Shown here: piece by piece, positions 52,956-62,025 of the stretch
Position numbering within the stretch: the stretch's first letter is position 1
Layout of the letters: each line of letters starts with the position of its first letter
Assembly: GCF_003600685.1 (NCBI RefSeq)
Contig: NZ_CP032084.1
Span: 5,084,001 to 5,148,000, forward strand
Direction of reading: 5' to 3'
Source of the DNA: Achromobacter sp. B7
Lineage (GTDB): Bacteria > Pseudomonadota > Gammaproteobacteria > Burkholderiales > Burkholderiaceae_B
Length of the DNA: 64,000 nucleotides
Made by a program: the position numbers and the translations under genes
The notes under the pieces: generated by a model
The model's input: only the letters and a program-made list of their open reading frames with translations
Databases searched by the model: none
What the model was told of the DNA's origin: nothing

Positions 52956-53005
52956 TCCGCGCACTGATCACGGCGCAGCGCTCACGGCGCACTGATCACC
53001 GCGCA

Positions 53006-53929
53006 TCAATCCACCACCCCGCCCTCCGCTTCCAGCTGCGCTCGCAGGCTGGCGATGAACGCCTTGGCGGCCTCGGGCAGCACGCGTCCGGCCAGCGTCT
53101 GCACCTCGAAGTGGCGTTCGTTCATTTCCCGGTCGCGCAGCGGCACGGCCACCACCTGCTTGCCGCGCAACCGATAGCGGATCGCCAGTTCCCCGCAGAA
53201 CGCCACGCCGCCACCCGCCCCCGCGAACGCCACCAGCGCATCGACGCTGCGGCTGGAAAACACGGGCTCGCACTGCAATTGCTGGCGGCTGCAACTGATG
53301 TCGATCAACTGCCGCAGCGTGGAATCGGCGTCGGGCAATGCCAGCGGATACGCCATCAATTGCGCCAGCGACACTTCAGATTGCGCAGCCAAGGGATGGT
53401 CCGCCGCCACCACCGCGCGTACCGGCGCGGGCATGCGCAATTCCACGCGCACGTCGCGGTGTGAGGTCAGGCTGAGCGTGATGCCGATATCGGCCGCGCC
53501 GTCGCGCACCCGGACAGGCACCTCACGCTGCGAGCACACGTCCAGGGTGAAGCGAATGCCTGCATATTGCTTGCGAAATTCCGCGATGGCGGCGGGCACC
53601 ACGTCGTGCACGAAACCCTCGGTGCACACAACGCGCACCAGCCCCTGGCGCAGGCCGCGCAGGCTCATGATTTCGCCGGTCACGCGGTCCACATCCTGTT
53701 GCGCGCGCTTGGCGTGCGCGGCCAACAATTCGCCGGCCGCGTTCAGCGCCATGCCGCGCGAGCGGCGCTCGAACAGCAAGGTGCCCAGCTCGCGTTCCAG
53801 CCGGGCGATCTGGCGGCTGACGGCCGACGGCGCCACCTCCAGCCGCTCGGCCGCCACGCTGACGGAGCCGCAGCGCGCCACTTCCAGGAAGTAGCGCAGG
53901 GCCATTTCTTGCAGAATCTGGGGGTTCAT
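53006..53929 (-). CDS. LysR-family regulator divergent from D-serine dehydratase
   Basis: A 307-residue LysR protein. The winged HTH (about 5-65) contains VARCGSVSVAAERLEVAPSA and FERRSRGMALNAAG; the effector domain follows with the usual two subdomains. The ATG at 53929 is used; an upstream in-frame ATG has no better ribosome-binding site. It is divergent from dsdA with two inverted repeats in between, which makes it the probable activator of the dsdA/Bug/amidase operon, the role DsdC plays in enteric bacteria. Whether it senses D-serine is inferred. Confidence 0.93.
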   Translation of the reverse strand: MNPQILQEMALRYFLEVARCGSVSVAAERLEVAPSAVSRQIARLERELGTLLFERRSRGMALNAAGELLAAHAKRAQQDVDRVTGEIMSLRGLRQGLVRVVCTEGFVHDVVPAAIAEFRKQYAGIRFTLDVCSQREVPVRVRDGAADIGITLSLTSHRDVRVELRMPAPVRAVVAADHPLAAQSEVSLAQLMAYPLALPDADSTLRQLIDISCSRQQLQCEPVFSSRSVDALVAFAGAGGGVAFCGELAIRYRLRGKQVVAVPLRDREMNERHFEVQTLAGRVLPEAAKAFIASLRAQLEAEGGVVD

Positions 53930-53945
53930 CGGGTTTGCCCTTGGT

Positions 53946-53991
53946 TTGCGCAAAACGCAACGGACAATTCTATCAATTCATATTGCGGCAA
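53946..53991. promoter_or_regulatory. Two LysR-type boxes upstream of dsdA
   Basis: TTGCG-CAAAA-CGCAA at 53946-53960 is a 15-bp T-N11-A inverted repeat. A shorter palindrome TTGCGGCAA is at 53983-53991. Centres are about 34 bp apart, near three helical turns, as expected for recognition and activation sites of a LysR tetramer. Confidence 0.6.
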
Positions 53992-54062
53992 CGTTAAGGG
54001 CAAGCCTAGGATGTGACCGTTAGATGACGTCTTCTGGACGCCCCCCTTAGGCAAGCGCAGTC

Positions 54063-55469
54063 ATGATCCCGTCCCCCGCTTCTGTTTCGTCCCTTTCCTT
54101 GCAGGCGTTGCGCGCGGCGCGGCCCGTGTTGTGGACGCGTCCGGCTGTGGGGGTTGCCCCCGTTGCCGAACCCGTCGCCGCGCCCACCGTTGCCCCCTTC
54201 AGCCTGGCCGATGTGCAAGCCGCGCAGGACCGCTTCACGCGCTTCGCACCGTTACTGGCGCAGCGCTTTCCAGAGCTGCAAGCCACCGCCGGCGTCATCG
54301 AATCGCCGTTGCTGGAAACCCCCGCCATGCAGGACGCGTTGGGCTTGCCCAAGGCGTCGGGACGGTTGTGGATCAAGGCGGATCACGCGTTGCCCGTGGC
54401 GGGGTCGATCAAGGCGCGCGGCGGCATCCACGAAGTGCTGGAATTCACCGAAAAGCTGGCCCTGGAACGCGGCCTGATCGCGCCCGGCGATAACTTCATC
54501 AAGCTGGCCTCGCGGGAGGCCCGCGCCTGTTTCGCGGAATACCAGGTAGCCGTGGGCTCAACCGGCAACCTGGGTTTGTCCATTGGCGTGATTGCATCGG
54601 CGCTGGGGTTTCGGGCCGCCGTGCACATGTCGGCGGACGCCAAGGAATGGAAAAAAACCCGGCTGCGCGCGCGCGGGGTCGAGGTGGTGGAACATCCCGG
54701 CGATTACGAAAAAGCCGTGGCGGCCGGACGCCGCCAGGTCGAGGCCGACCCCAAGGGTTACTTCGTTGACGACGAACGCTCGGCCTCGCTGTTCCTGGGT
54801 TATGCGGCAGCCGCGCTGGCGCTGCGCGAGCAGATGGCGCAAGCCAGCATCGTGGTCGACGCCGAGCATCCGCTATTTGTCTACCTGCCTTGCGGCGTGG
54901 GCGGCGCGCCCGGCGGCATCGCCTTTGGCTTGTCCTTGCTGTTCGGCGCGCACGTGCACTGCTTCTTTGCCGAGCCGGTCCAGTCGCCGTGCTTTCTGCT
55001 GCGCATGATGGCCGGCAATGGCCAACTGCCGGGCGTGCCGGTGCCGCCGTCGGTCTACGACATCGGCCTGACCAACCAGACCGAGGCCGACGGCCTGGCC
55101 GTGCCGCGCGCGTCGGACCTGGCGTATGCCGCCGTGGGCGACCTGCTGGCCGGCGTCTACACCGTGGCGGACGACACGCTTTACGGCGACCTGGCGCGCC
55201 TGCATGACAGCGAAGGCCTACGCATCGAGCCCTCGGCGGCAGCGGGCTTTTCTGGCCCGCGCCACTTGCTAGGCAGCGTCGCGGGCCAACAGTGGCTGCG
55301 CCAGCGCGGCTTGCTGCCGCACCTGCCGCGTGCCACGCATCTGGCCTGGACCACGGGCGGGCTGTTCGTGCCGGCCGACGAATATGAGCAATTCCTGAGC
55401 CGCGGGCAACGACTCGCGGCCGACCCTCAGGCGCCGACACAAGCGCCTTTCCTCCACCACTCTCGTTGA
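54063..55469 (+). CDS. dsdA: D-serine ammonia-lyase (D-serine dehydratase)
   Basis: A 468-residue PLP enzyme that converts D-serine to pyruvate and ammonia. The Schiff-base lysine is Lys117 in [18 protein letters not shown], at almost the position of the E. coli enzyme (Lys118). [20 protein letters not shown] binds the PLP phosphate and [16 protein letters not shown] is the glycine-rich loop. Length is close to the family norm of about 440, with an extra Ala/Pro-rich N-terminus. It is followed directly by a Bug protein and an amidase gene, and is divergent from its LysR regulator. Confidence 0.94.
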   Translation: MIPSPASVSSLSLQALRAARPVLWTRPAVGVAPVAEPVAAPTVAPFSLADVQAAQDRFTRFAPLLAQRFPELQATAGVIESPLLETPAMQDALGLPKASGRLWIKADHALPVAGSIKARGGIHEVLEFTEKLALERGLIAPGDNFIKLASREARACFAEYQVAVGSTGNLGLSIGVIASALGFRAAVHMSADAKEWKKTRLRARGVEVVEHPGDYEKAVAAGRRQVEADPKGYFVDDERSASLFLGYAAAALALREQMAQASIVVDAEHPLFVYLPCGVGGAPGGIAFGLSLLFGAHVHCFFAEPVQSPCFLLRMMAGNGQLPGVPVPPSVYDIGLTNQTEADGLAVPRASDLAYAAVGDLLAGVYTVADDTLYGDLARLHDSEGLRIEPSAAAGFSGPRHLLGSVAGQQWLRQRGLLPHLPRATHLAWTTGGLFVPADEYEQFLSRGQRLAADPQAPTQAPFLHHSR

Positions 55470-55471
55470 GC

Positions 55472-56458
55472 ATGACCATGAAGACTGCCTTGATTGCCCT
55501 TGGTGTCACCCTGGCGGGCACCCTTGCCGCCTCTGCCCCGGCCGCCGCCCAGCCCGGCTACCCCACGCGACCCGTCACGCTGGTGGTGCCCTTTCCGCCC
55601 GGCGGCGCCACCGACGTGCTGGGCCGGGTCATCGCGCAAAAGCTGGGCCAGGAATTGGGCCAGACCGTAGTGGTGGAAAACCGCGCGGGCGCGGGCACCG
55701 CAATCGGCGCCGGCTTCGTCGCCAAGGCCGCGCCCGATGGCTACACGCTGCTGGTCAGCTCGGGCACCACCTTCACGGTCAACCCGGCCATCCAGAACAA
55801 GCTTCCGTACGATCCGGTCAAGAGCTTTGAACCGCTGGGCATCGTGGGCCGCACCGGCTTGGCGCTGCTGGCCAACCCGCAGGTGCCGGTCAAGGATCTG
55901 AAGGAACTGGTGGCCTACGCCAAGGCGCGCGACAAGGAGCCGCCGGCCTACGGTTCGTTCGGTGCGGGCACCACCGCGCATTTTGTCGGCGAAGCCTTCC
56001 TGTCGGCCGCCGGCATCAAGATGATTCACGTGCCCTACAAGGGCAGCGCCCCCGCCATGACCGACCTGATCGGCGGCCAGATCCCGTTCTCGGTCGACAC
56101 CGTGGCGGCCGCGCTGCCGCAAAGCAAGCAGGGCAAGGTGCGTGTGCTGGCGGTGTCGGCCCCCACGCGCTCGGCCTTCCTGCCCGACGTGCCGACCTTT
56201 GCCGAACAGGGCTATCCGTCGGTGGCCATGGACACGTGGTTGATGTTCACCGCGCCGCGCGGGCTGCCCGCCGACGTGAAGACCAAGCTTGAGACCGCCT
56301 TGCGCGCCACGGTGGCATCGCCGGACGTGCGCAAGAGTCTGGAGGCGCAGGGCTTTGAAGCCGCGTTCTCCAGCGCGGCCGAAGGCGAAGCGCTGATCCA
56401 GAAGGAACTGCCGCAGATGCGCGACGTTGCGCAGCGCGCCAATATCAAAATCGATTGA
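55472..56458 (+). CDS. Bug-family periplasmic substrate-binding protein (third)
   Basis: A 328-residue binding protein. The signal peptide ends at PAAAQP (about residue 29), followed by GYPTRPVTLVVPFPPGGATD. VENRAGAGTAIG, MIHVPYKGSAPAMTDL and the C-terminal WLMFTAPRGLPADVK are Bug hallmarks. Two ATG codons (55472, 55478) are possible; neither has a clear ribosome-binding site, and translation may be coupled to dsdA, whose stop is 2 bp upstream. It probably binds a carboxylate or amide that the following amidase cleaves. Confidence 0.93.
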   Translation: MTMKTALIALGVTLAGTLAASAPAAAQPGYPTRPVTLVVPFPPGGATDVLGRVIAQKLGQELGQTVVVENRAGAGTAIGAGFVAKAAPDGYTLLVSSGTTFTVNPAIQNKLPYDPVKSFEPLGIVGRTGLALLANPQVPVKDLKELVAYAKARDKEPPAYGSFGAGTTAHFVGEAFLSAAGIKMIHVPYKGSAPAMTDLIGGQIPFSVDTVAAALPQSKQGKVRVLAVSAPTRSAFLPDVPTFAEQGYPSVAMDTWLMFTAPRGLPADVKTKLETALRATVASPDVRKSLEAQGFEAAFSSAAEGEALIQKELPQMRDVAQRANIKID

Positions 56459-56469
56459 AGGAAGTTTTC

Positions 56470-58017
56470 ATGACCCTGGACGATTCCCTCGTCTCGCTGT
56501 CGGCCGTGGAGCTGCGGCGCCTGATCGGCGCGCGCCAGCTCTCGCCGGTGGAATTGCTGGACGCGTGCATCGCGCGTATCGAGGCGGTCAACCCGTACAT
56601 CAACGCCGTCACCGCCACCGCGTTCGAACGCGCCCGCCTGGAAGCGCGCGCCGCCGAACAAGCGGTGATGGCCGGCGACGCGCTGGGCCTGCTGCACGGC
56701 CTGCCGCTGGGCGTGAAAGACCTGGAGCCCACCGCCGGCCTGTTGACCACCTTCGGGTCGCAGATTTATCGCGATCACATCCCCACCGAAGACGTGACGC
56801 TGGTGGCGCGCCTGCGCCGCGCCGGCGCCATCGTCACCGCCAAGACGAACGTGCCGGAAATGGGCGCGGGCGCCAATTCGCGCAACACCGTGTGGGGCGC
56901 AACCGGCAACCCGTTCAACCCCAACCTGAATGCCGGCGGATCGTCGGGCGGGTCGGCCGCCGCGCTGGCCAGCGACATGTTCCCGGTCTGCACGGGGTCG
57001 GACACGGGCGGCTCGCTGCGCATTCCGGCATCCAAGTGCGGCGTGGTGGGCTTTCGGCCGTCGCCGGGCGTGGTGCCCAGCGTGCGCAAGCTGCTGGGCT
57101 GGACGCCGATCTCCGTCGTCGGCCCGATGGGCCGCACGGTGGCGGACGCGTGTTTGCAAATGGCGGCCAGCGCCGGCCCCGACGCCGGTGACCCGCTGAG
57201 CTATCCGCTGGACCCGCTGCAATTCTTGACGCCGGGCACGGCCGACCTGGGACGCCTGCGCGTGGCCTACACCGAAGACTTCGGCCAGTGCGAGGTGGAC
57301 GACGGCATCCGCGCCACCTTCCGCGCCAAGATCGCGGCCATGCGCCATCTGTTCGCGGCCTGCGACCCCATCGAGCTGGACTTCGGCGAGGCCCATCGCT
57401 GCTTTGACGTGCTGCGCGCCGAAGCCTTCGTGGCGGGCATGCGCGACGCCTACGAGAAAGACCCCAACAGCCTGGGCCCCAACAGCCGCGCCAACTTCGA
57501 GATGGGCGCCGCGATGAGCCTGAAAGACTGCGCCTGGGCGCAAGCCGAACAGACGCGCCTGATCAAGCGCTTCCAGCGTGCCTTTGACGACTACGATTTG
57601 ATCCTGTCGCCCACCACGCCGGTGTCGCCGTTTCCGTGGACGCAGCTGTACGCTGAATCCATCAACGGCCGCCGCCAGGAAAACTACTATCGCTGGCTGG
57701 CGCTGACGTATGTGGTGACGTTGACCACGCACCCCGCCCTGACGCTGCCTTGCGGCCTGGACCACCAAGGCATGCCGTTTGGCATGCAGATCGTCGGGCG
57801 CTTTCGCGGCGACCGCGAGGTGCTGGCGGCAGCCCAAGGCATGGAGCAGGCCTTTGCCGGCAACGCCGAACTGCAACGTCCGCGTCCGGACCTGGCGGCA
57901 TTGAAGCCCGCCAGCCCGTCGCTGACATCGATCGTGACCGTGCCCCCGGATGTGGCGGCCGCCACCACGGCGGGCGAACCCGCGGGAAAATCCACGGGCA
58001 ACGTGTCGGCGGTATAA
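56470..58017 (+). CDS. Amidase-signature-family amidase (second)
   Basis: A 515-residue amidase. The triad is intact: Lys83 in LGVKDLEP, cis-Ser at 158-159 in AGGSSGGSA, and nucleophile Ser182 in GSDTGGSLR. AAGGAAG lies about 5 bp before the ATG at 56470, 11 bp after the Bug stop. The C-terminal tail after about 490 is Pro/Ala/Thr-rich. Together with dsdA it suggests a pathway from a D-amino-acid amide or N-acyl compound to pyruvate. It is only distantly similar to the amidase at 36855 and is not a local duplicate. A terminator separates it from the convergent kinase. Confidence 0.92.
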   Translation: MTLDDSLVSLSAVELRRLIGARQLSPVELLDACIARIEAVNPYINAVTATAFERARLEARAAEQAVMAGDALGLLHGLPLGVKDLEPTAGLLTTFGSQIYRDHIPTEDVTLVARLRRAGAIVTAKTNVPEMGAGANSRNTVWGATGNPFNPNLNAGGSSGGSAAALASDMFPVCTGSDTGGSLRIPASKCGVVGFRPSPGVVPSVRKLLGWTPISVVGPMGRTVADACLQMAASAGPDAGDPLSYPLDPLQFLTPGTADLGRLRVAYTEDFGQCEVDDGIRATFRAKIAAMRHLFAACDPIELDFGEAHRCFDVLRAEAFVAGMRDAYEKDPNSLGPNSRANFEMGAAMSLKDCAWAQAEQTRLIKRFQRAFDDYDLILSPTTPVSPFPWTQLYAESINGRRQENYYRWLALTYVVTLTTHPALTLPCGLDHQGMPFGMQIVGRFRGDREVLAAAQGMEQAFAGNAELQRPRPDLAALKPASPSLTSIVTVPPDVAAATTAGEPAGKSTGNVSAV

Positions 58018-58033
58018 GCCGACATGGCATGCA

Positions 58034-58056
58034 GGGGCCGGGCGACCGGCCCCTTT
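58034..58056. terminator. Hairpin terminator between convergent amidase and kinase genes
   Basis: GGGGCCGG (58034-58041), GCGA, CCGGCCCC (58046-58053), then TTT. Eight perfect GC pairs with a stable tetraloop; the T-run is short. It lies 16 bp after the amidase stop and 23 bp beyond the kinase stop, so it may serve both. Confidence 0.75.
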
Positions 58057-58075
58057 GCGTTTCCGGCGCGGTCGT

Positions 58076-60817
58076 TCAGCCCGCGCGCATGGTTTCGCAC
58101 AGCTTGCGAATCGCCCCGATGTCGCCCTGTTTAGCCAGGCGTTGCAGCGCCGCGCAAAAGTCCTTGAATGCCGCATCGCGCGCCTGCAACGCGCGCGACC
58201 AGTCGATCAGGTCAGAGATGGCGCCGCTATCCAGCAGCACTTGCACCTGCGCCAGCTCGGCGCCGGACAAACGCGGCGCAAACGAGGGCAATGACGCAGG
58301 CTTGCCCTCGTCGCCGACGGCCTTGATCGTCAGGTTCAACAGCCTGCCCAACACATGCCGCAGCTCGACCAGGCTGATGGGCTTGAGCAGGCTGGCGTCA
58401 TAGCGCGCGCCGCCCAAGGCCAGGGTGTCGTGCGGGGTGGCCGACACCGCCACCACGGGCAGGTCCGGCCAGCGCGCGCGCGCCGCCGCCAGCACCACCG
58501 AGCCATCCACGCCTTCCATCCGGTGGTCGGTCAGAATCAAATCGGGGCGCCGCGCGTCCTGCGCCTGGATGCGCGCCACCATGCCCCGGCCATCGGCTTC
58601 GCTGTCCACTTGAAAGCCCATGCTGGCCAGTTCCTCGACCAGGAATTCGCGGATCTCGGGCGTATCCTCGGCCAGCCACAGATGCTTGCCCGACCCGTCC
58701 AGCGTTGGCAGCACATGCGGCGCGGCGGCGATGTAGTGATGCGAGATGCGGGACTCGTCCATCTTCCTGACCGGCAACGTCACGCTGATCAAGGTGCCCA
58801 GGCCCACGTGGCTTTCCACACGGATATCGCCGTCCATGCGCTCCACCCACTGCTGGACGATGGCCAGGCCCAGCCCTACCCCCGGCTGGTTATCGGCGGC
58901 CGCGAGCCGATGGAAGGGTTCGAAGATGCGCTGACGATCGCACGGCGCGATACCGCAACCCGTATCGCGCACCGACAACACCAACTGCCCCGCAGCGTCG
59001 ATAGCAGCAGGGGCAGACGCCGCGTAATCGGCCGTCAACGTCAGCACGCCGCCCCGGGTGAACTTGGCCGCGTTATCGATCAGGTTGGACAACACCTGCC
59101 GCACGCGCTTGCCGTCCATTTCCAACACGGCGGGTACCGAGTCCGACACGCGCAATACAAACTGGTTGTTATGGCGGGCTGCAATGGGCGCCGATTCCTT
59201 GGCCACGGCATCCAGCAAGGCGTGCACGTATTCCGGCGATACGCGCAGCGCCTGGCCGCCAACGCCCGCCGCGTAATCGATCAGGTCGTTCACCATGCCC
59301 AGCATGTGGTCGGCGCTGCGTCGAATGATGGCGCCGCGCGGCGCATCGTCACGCCCGCCCGCCTGGATCAGATCCGCGAAACCGATGATCGAGGTCAGCG
59401 GCGTGCGCAGGTCATGGCTGATGCGCGCCAGGAAGTCCTGGCGCACGCGGCCCGCTTCGTCGGCCTGGATCAATGCTTCCTGCAAGGCCTGCGTGCGTTC
59501 CCTGACGGCGTAATCCAGGCGCTGGTGCTCGCGTTCACGCGCCTGCGTGAGCTCGGCTTGGACCGCCAGCTTTTCCTGCCGATGCTGGCGCGTTCGTCCG
59601 TGCACCAGCACGGCCAGCATCAGCGACACCGACAACAGGTCCCACGCCACCTCGGGCCCGCCTTCCCACCGGCCGGGCAGCAGCCCGTTGATGAATGCCA
59701 GCCGCAGGAACAGGCAGGCGCAATACACCGCGAACGACAGCAGGAAGATGCGCGCGTTGGCATGTCCGCGCCGCCAGCCATTGGCCATGGAGATCGGCCA
59801 GACCAGGCCCCACAGGAAGATCAGCCCGACCAGCGCCTGCGCGCTGGCGCGATACTCACCAAACGCCGCCCAGACCGAGCCCACTAGGCCCACGGCGATC
59901 AGCGCGCCGTACACCCAGCGCCACAACCGCACCCGATGCAGATCGGCGAACAGCATGACCGAGAACCCGAACACCGTGGCCGCCAGCGTGCCCAGCACAC
60001 TGGGCGCGCGCAACACCACTTCGCCGCCGCCTGTCACCACATAGCGGTACAGCAAGCCCTGGTAAGAAATGCTGTAGAGGATTTCGGTAATGATGGCGGC
60101 GGACAGCAGCAGGAACACCAGGTCGCGCTGGGCCACGCCCAGCACCCCCGTGTAGATCGTCACCATCAGCAGCGCGCCGATCAGCAGCGCCAGCACCAGC
60201 GTGCCGCGCTGCGCCGCGCCCACGAACGCGCCCGGCGTCCACAAGGTGGGTTCCATGCTGATGGCCGAGCGGCTTTGCACCCGCACCAGCACCGTCATGC
60301 GTTCACCCGGATTGAGCAGCAGCGCGGCCACCGACACCGACGACGGCACTTGTCGCGATGCGAGCGGCTCGCGGTTGCCTGCCAGGATGACTTGGGAAGG
60401 CTCCCGCTGTCCGGCGGGATACAGATAGAACCGCACGTCTTCCAGCCGGGGTACGCCGAACGACAACCAGCGTTCAACAAAGCCCTGCGTGGGGTTGCTG
60501 ACGTCCAGCTTCAGCCAGTACACCGATTTCGAAAAGCCCCGATTCAGCCAGGCGGGCGCCACGGGCTGCCAGGGCCCGTCCAGGATCTGGCCGACGTCCT
60601 TGGACGCGGTCGTGTCTTCCTGCCCCAGCAATTCGTGGTTCAGGGGCAGCTTGCCGGTCACGGCGTTCAGGTCGACGACGGGCGTTGCAGGCGGTAAGGG
60701 CTGTGCGTGCACGGGCGACATCACGCATGACAGGACCCATAGCAACAGCAGCAACAACAACGGCAACATCACGTTCAACGGCAGCCTGCCCGGCAAGCCC
60801 AGGCGGCGATCATGCAT
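58076..60817 (-). CDS. 7TMR-DISM hybrid sensor histidine kinase
   Basis: A 913-residue membrane kinase. A signal segment (about 12-38) is followed by an extracytoplasmic 7TMR-DISMED2-type beta domain with VYWLKLDVSNPTQGFVERWL, then seven membrane segments (about 215-420). The kinase core has ARISHDLRTPLTSIIG (His468), LSNLIDNAAKF and GVGLGLAIVQQW. A receiver domain follows (ILTDHRMEG, LLKPISL), then a helical tail. The start overlaps the regulator stop; ATG 60817 is preferred over 60826 because AGGAG lies 10 bp upstream. It is co-transcribed with the receiver-AraC regulator. Confidence 0.93.
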   Translation of the reverse strand: MHDRRLGLPGRLPLNVMLPLLLLLLLWVLSCVMSPVHAQPLPPATPVVDLNAVTGKLPLNHELLGQEDTTASKDVGQILDGPWQPVAPAWLNRGFSKSVYWLKLDVSNPTQGFVERWLSFGVPRLEDVRFYLYPAGQREPSQVILAGNREPLASRQVPSSVSVAALLLNPGERMTVLVRVQSRSAISMEPTLWTPGAFVGAAQRGTLVLALLIGALLMVTIYTGVLGVAQRDLVFLLLSAAIITEILYSISYQGLLYRYVVTGGGEVVLRAPSVLGTLAATVFGFSVMLFADLHRVRLWRWVYGALIAVGLVGSVWAAFGEYRASAQALVGLIFLWGLVWPISMANGWRRGHANARIFLLSFAVYCACLFLRLAFINGLLPGRWEGGPEVAWDLLSVSLMLAVLVHGRTRQHRQEKLAVQAELTQAREREHQRLDYAVRERTQALQEALIQADEAGRVRQDFLARISHDLRTPLTSIIGFADLIQAGGRDDAPRGAIIRRSADHMLGMVNDLIDYAAGVGGQALRVSPEYVHALLDAVAKESAPIAARHNNQFVLRVSDSVPAVLEMDGKRVRQVLSNLIDNAAKFTRGGVLTLTADYAASAPAAIDAAGQLVLSVRDTGCGIAPCDRQRIFEPFHRLAAADNQPGVGLGLAIVQQWVERMDGDIRVESHVGLGTLISVTLPVRKMDESRISHHYIAAAPHVLPTLDGSGKHLWLAEDTPEIREFLVEELASMGFQVDSEADGRGMVARIQAQDARRPDLILTDHRMEGVDGSVVLAAARARWPDLPVVAVSATPHDTLALGGARYDASLLKPISLVELRHVLGRLLNLTIKAVGDEGKPASLPSFAPRLSGAELAQVQVLLDSGAISDLIDWSRALQARDAAFKDFCAALQRLAKQGDIGAIRKLCETMRAG

Positions 60818-61649
60818 AAGGATCATGCTCCTGGCGCAAGGCCGTGGGGGGCATGCCGAAGCGCTCGCGAAAAGCCGTAGAGAAATTGCCCCGATTGCCA
60901 TAGCCCACCGCCTGCGAAATGGCCTGGATATCCAGGCTGGTTTCGCACAGCAAGCGGCGCGCCTCGCGCATGCGCTCTTCGCGCAGGAATTCAAAGACCG
61001 TCGTGCCGGCGCAGCGCCGGAACGCCTGGTTCAGCCGGCGCGCGTTCGTGTTCAGCGCCTGCGCCAGCGCCATCAATTCCGGTGTGTGGTCCAGCCGTTC
61101 GCGCAGCAGCTTGCGGGCGGCGCGAAACAGCACGCCGTCCAGCGTCGCACCGGCCGCGGCGGCCGAGGTGCCATCGTCCGCATGGGTTTCGGCCACGGTG
61201 GGAACAGGGGTCGGCGTGGCGCTGGGCGTGGCTCCTACCCGCAGATGAATCAGCAGGCGCAGGCGCACTTCCTCGAAGTCGAAGGGCTTGGCCACGTAAT
61301 CCACCGCACCGGCCGACAGACCCGCCACGCGTTCGCCGGGCAGGCTAGCCGCCGTCAGGAAGATGACGGGGATGCCGCGCGTGGCCTGGTCGGCTTTCAG
61401 CAGGCGGCAGGCGGCCAGGCCGTCGCACACCGGCATGGTCACGTCCATCAGGATGATGTCCGGCTGCACCAGCTGCGCCTTGCGGTAGCCGTCATTGCCG
61501 TCCTCGGCCACATAGACGCGGCAGTCCTGGCTGGTCAGGAAATCGACCAGCAGCATGCGGTCTTCGGGGCGGTCCTCCACGACCAGTACGCGTAAGCCCG
61601 CGAGCTGGCCCGGAGCCATCGAAAAGAAGGCGTCGTTCATGCCGCGCAT
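60810..61649 (-). CDS. Response regulator with AraC-type output
   Basis: A 279-residue regulator. The receiver domain starts with VLVVEDRPED, has the phosphoacceptor Asp in IILMDVTMP and Lys in VAKPFDFEE. A Pro/Thr/Ala-rich linker follows, then an AraC domain with LMALAQALNTNARRLNQAFR and DIQAISQAVGYGNRGNFSTA. The start may be 61649 or the ATG three codons later (61640); neither has a strong ribosome-binding site. It precedes the hybrid kinase by overlap and faces the two-partner secretion locus across 376 bp, making that locus a likely target. Confidence 0.92.
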   Translation of the reverse strand: MRGMNDAFFSMAPGQLAGLRVLVVEDRPEDRMLLVDFLTSQDCRVYVAEDGNDGYRKAQLVQPDIILMDVTMPVCDGLAACRLLKADQATRGIPVIFLTAASLPGERVAGLSAGAVDYVAKPFDFEEVRLRLLIHLRVGATPSATPTPVPTVAETHADDGTSAAAAGATLDGVLFRAARKLLRERLDHTPELMALAQALNTNARRLNQAFRRCAGTTVFEFLREERMREARRLLCETSLDIQAISQAVGYGNRGNFSTAFRERFGMPPTALRQEHDPYA

Positions 61650-62025
61650 TCTTTCATGCTGGCCCGCTTTAGCGTTGGTAACACGAGACAAATCCGGGCC
61701 CTGGACTCGAATAATTTTCCTTGCGGCAAACCTGCCTGACATTCCAGCAAACCTCGGTAATGGAATATTTGCGTACTTACGATAATGTTTGTTACAGCGC
61801 GAAACTGGTCGGCGAAGGGATGTTTTCGTGTCGTTGTGGCGTTGCCGCCACAGACCCACGACACCGGGATTCCCCTGTATTTGCCCGCTCTACCGGTGAC
61901 GGCGTCACGAGCGTAGGCATATCCCAAGGCTTGGAAGTTGCAAAAATTCTGTGTACCCAAGCGTGACAAATATGTCAAATAGCATCTATTAAATCCGAAT
62001 GTAACAAGCCGCCGTCCGAGTACTC
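61650..62025. promoter_or_regulatory. 376-bp region with two nested hairpins and a promoter-like element
   Basis: No supported gene here. Hairpin 1: GTGTCGT (61828-61834), TGTGGCG, loop TTGC, CGCCACA (61846-61852), 5-nt bulge GACCC, ACGACAC (61858-61864). Hairpin 2: CGCTC (61886-61890), 5-nt bulge TACCG, GTGAC, GGC, GTCAC, GAGCG (61909-61913). Further right, GTGACA (61963-61968) and TATTAA (61987-61992) with 18 bp between look like a sigma-70 promoter. The palindrome TGACA-AATA-TGTCA (61964-61977) overlaps its -35. The region is less GC-rich than its surroundings. Confidence 0.55.

Noticed and set aside
61721..61966. 81-codon + strand reading and a 113-codon minus reading in the secretion locus upstream region
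   Set aside because: Both run through the perfect nested hairpins, have poor ribosome-binding sites and atypical codon use; structure explains the sequence better than coding.
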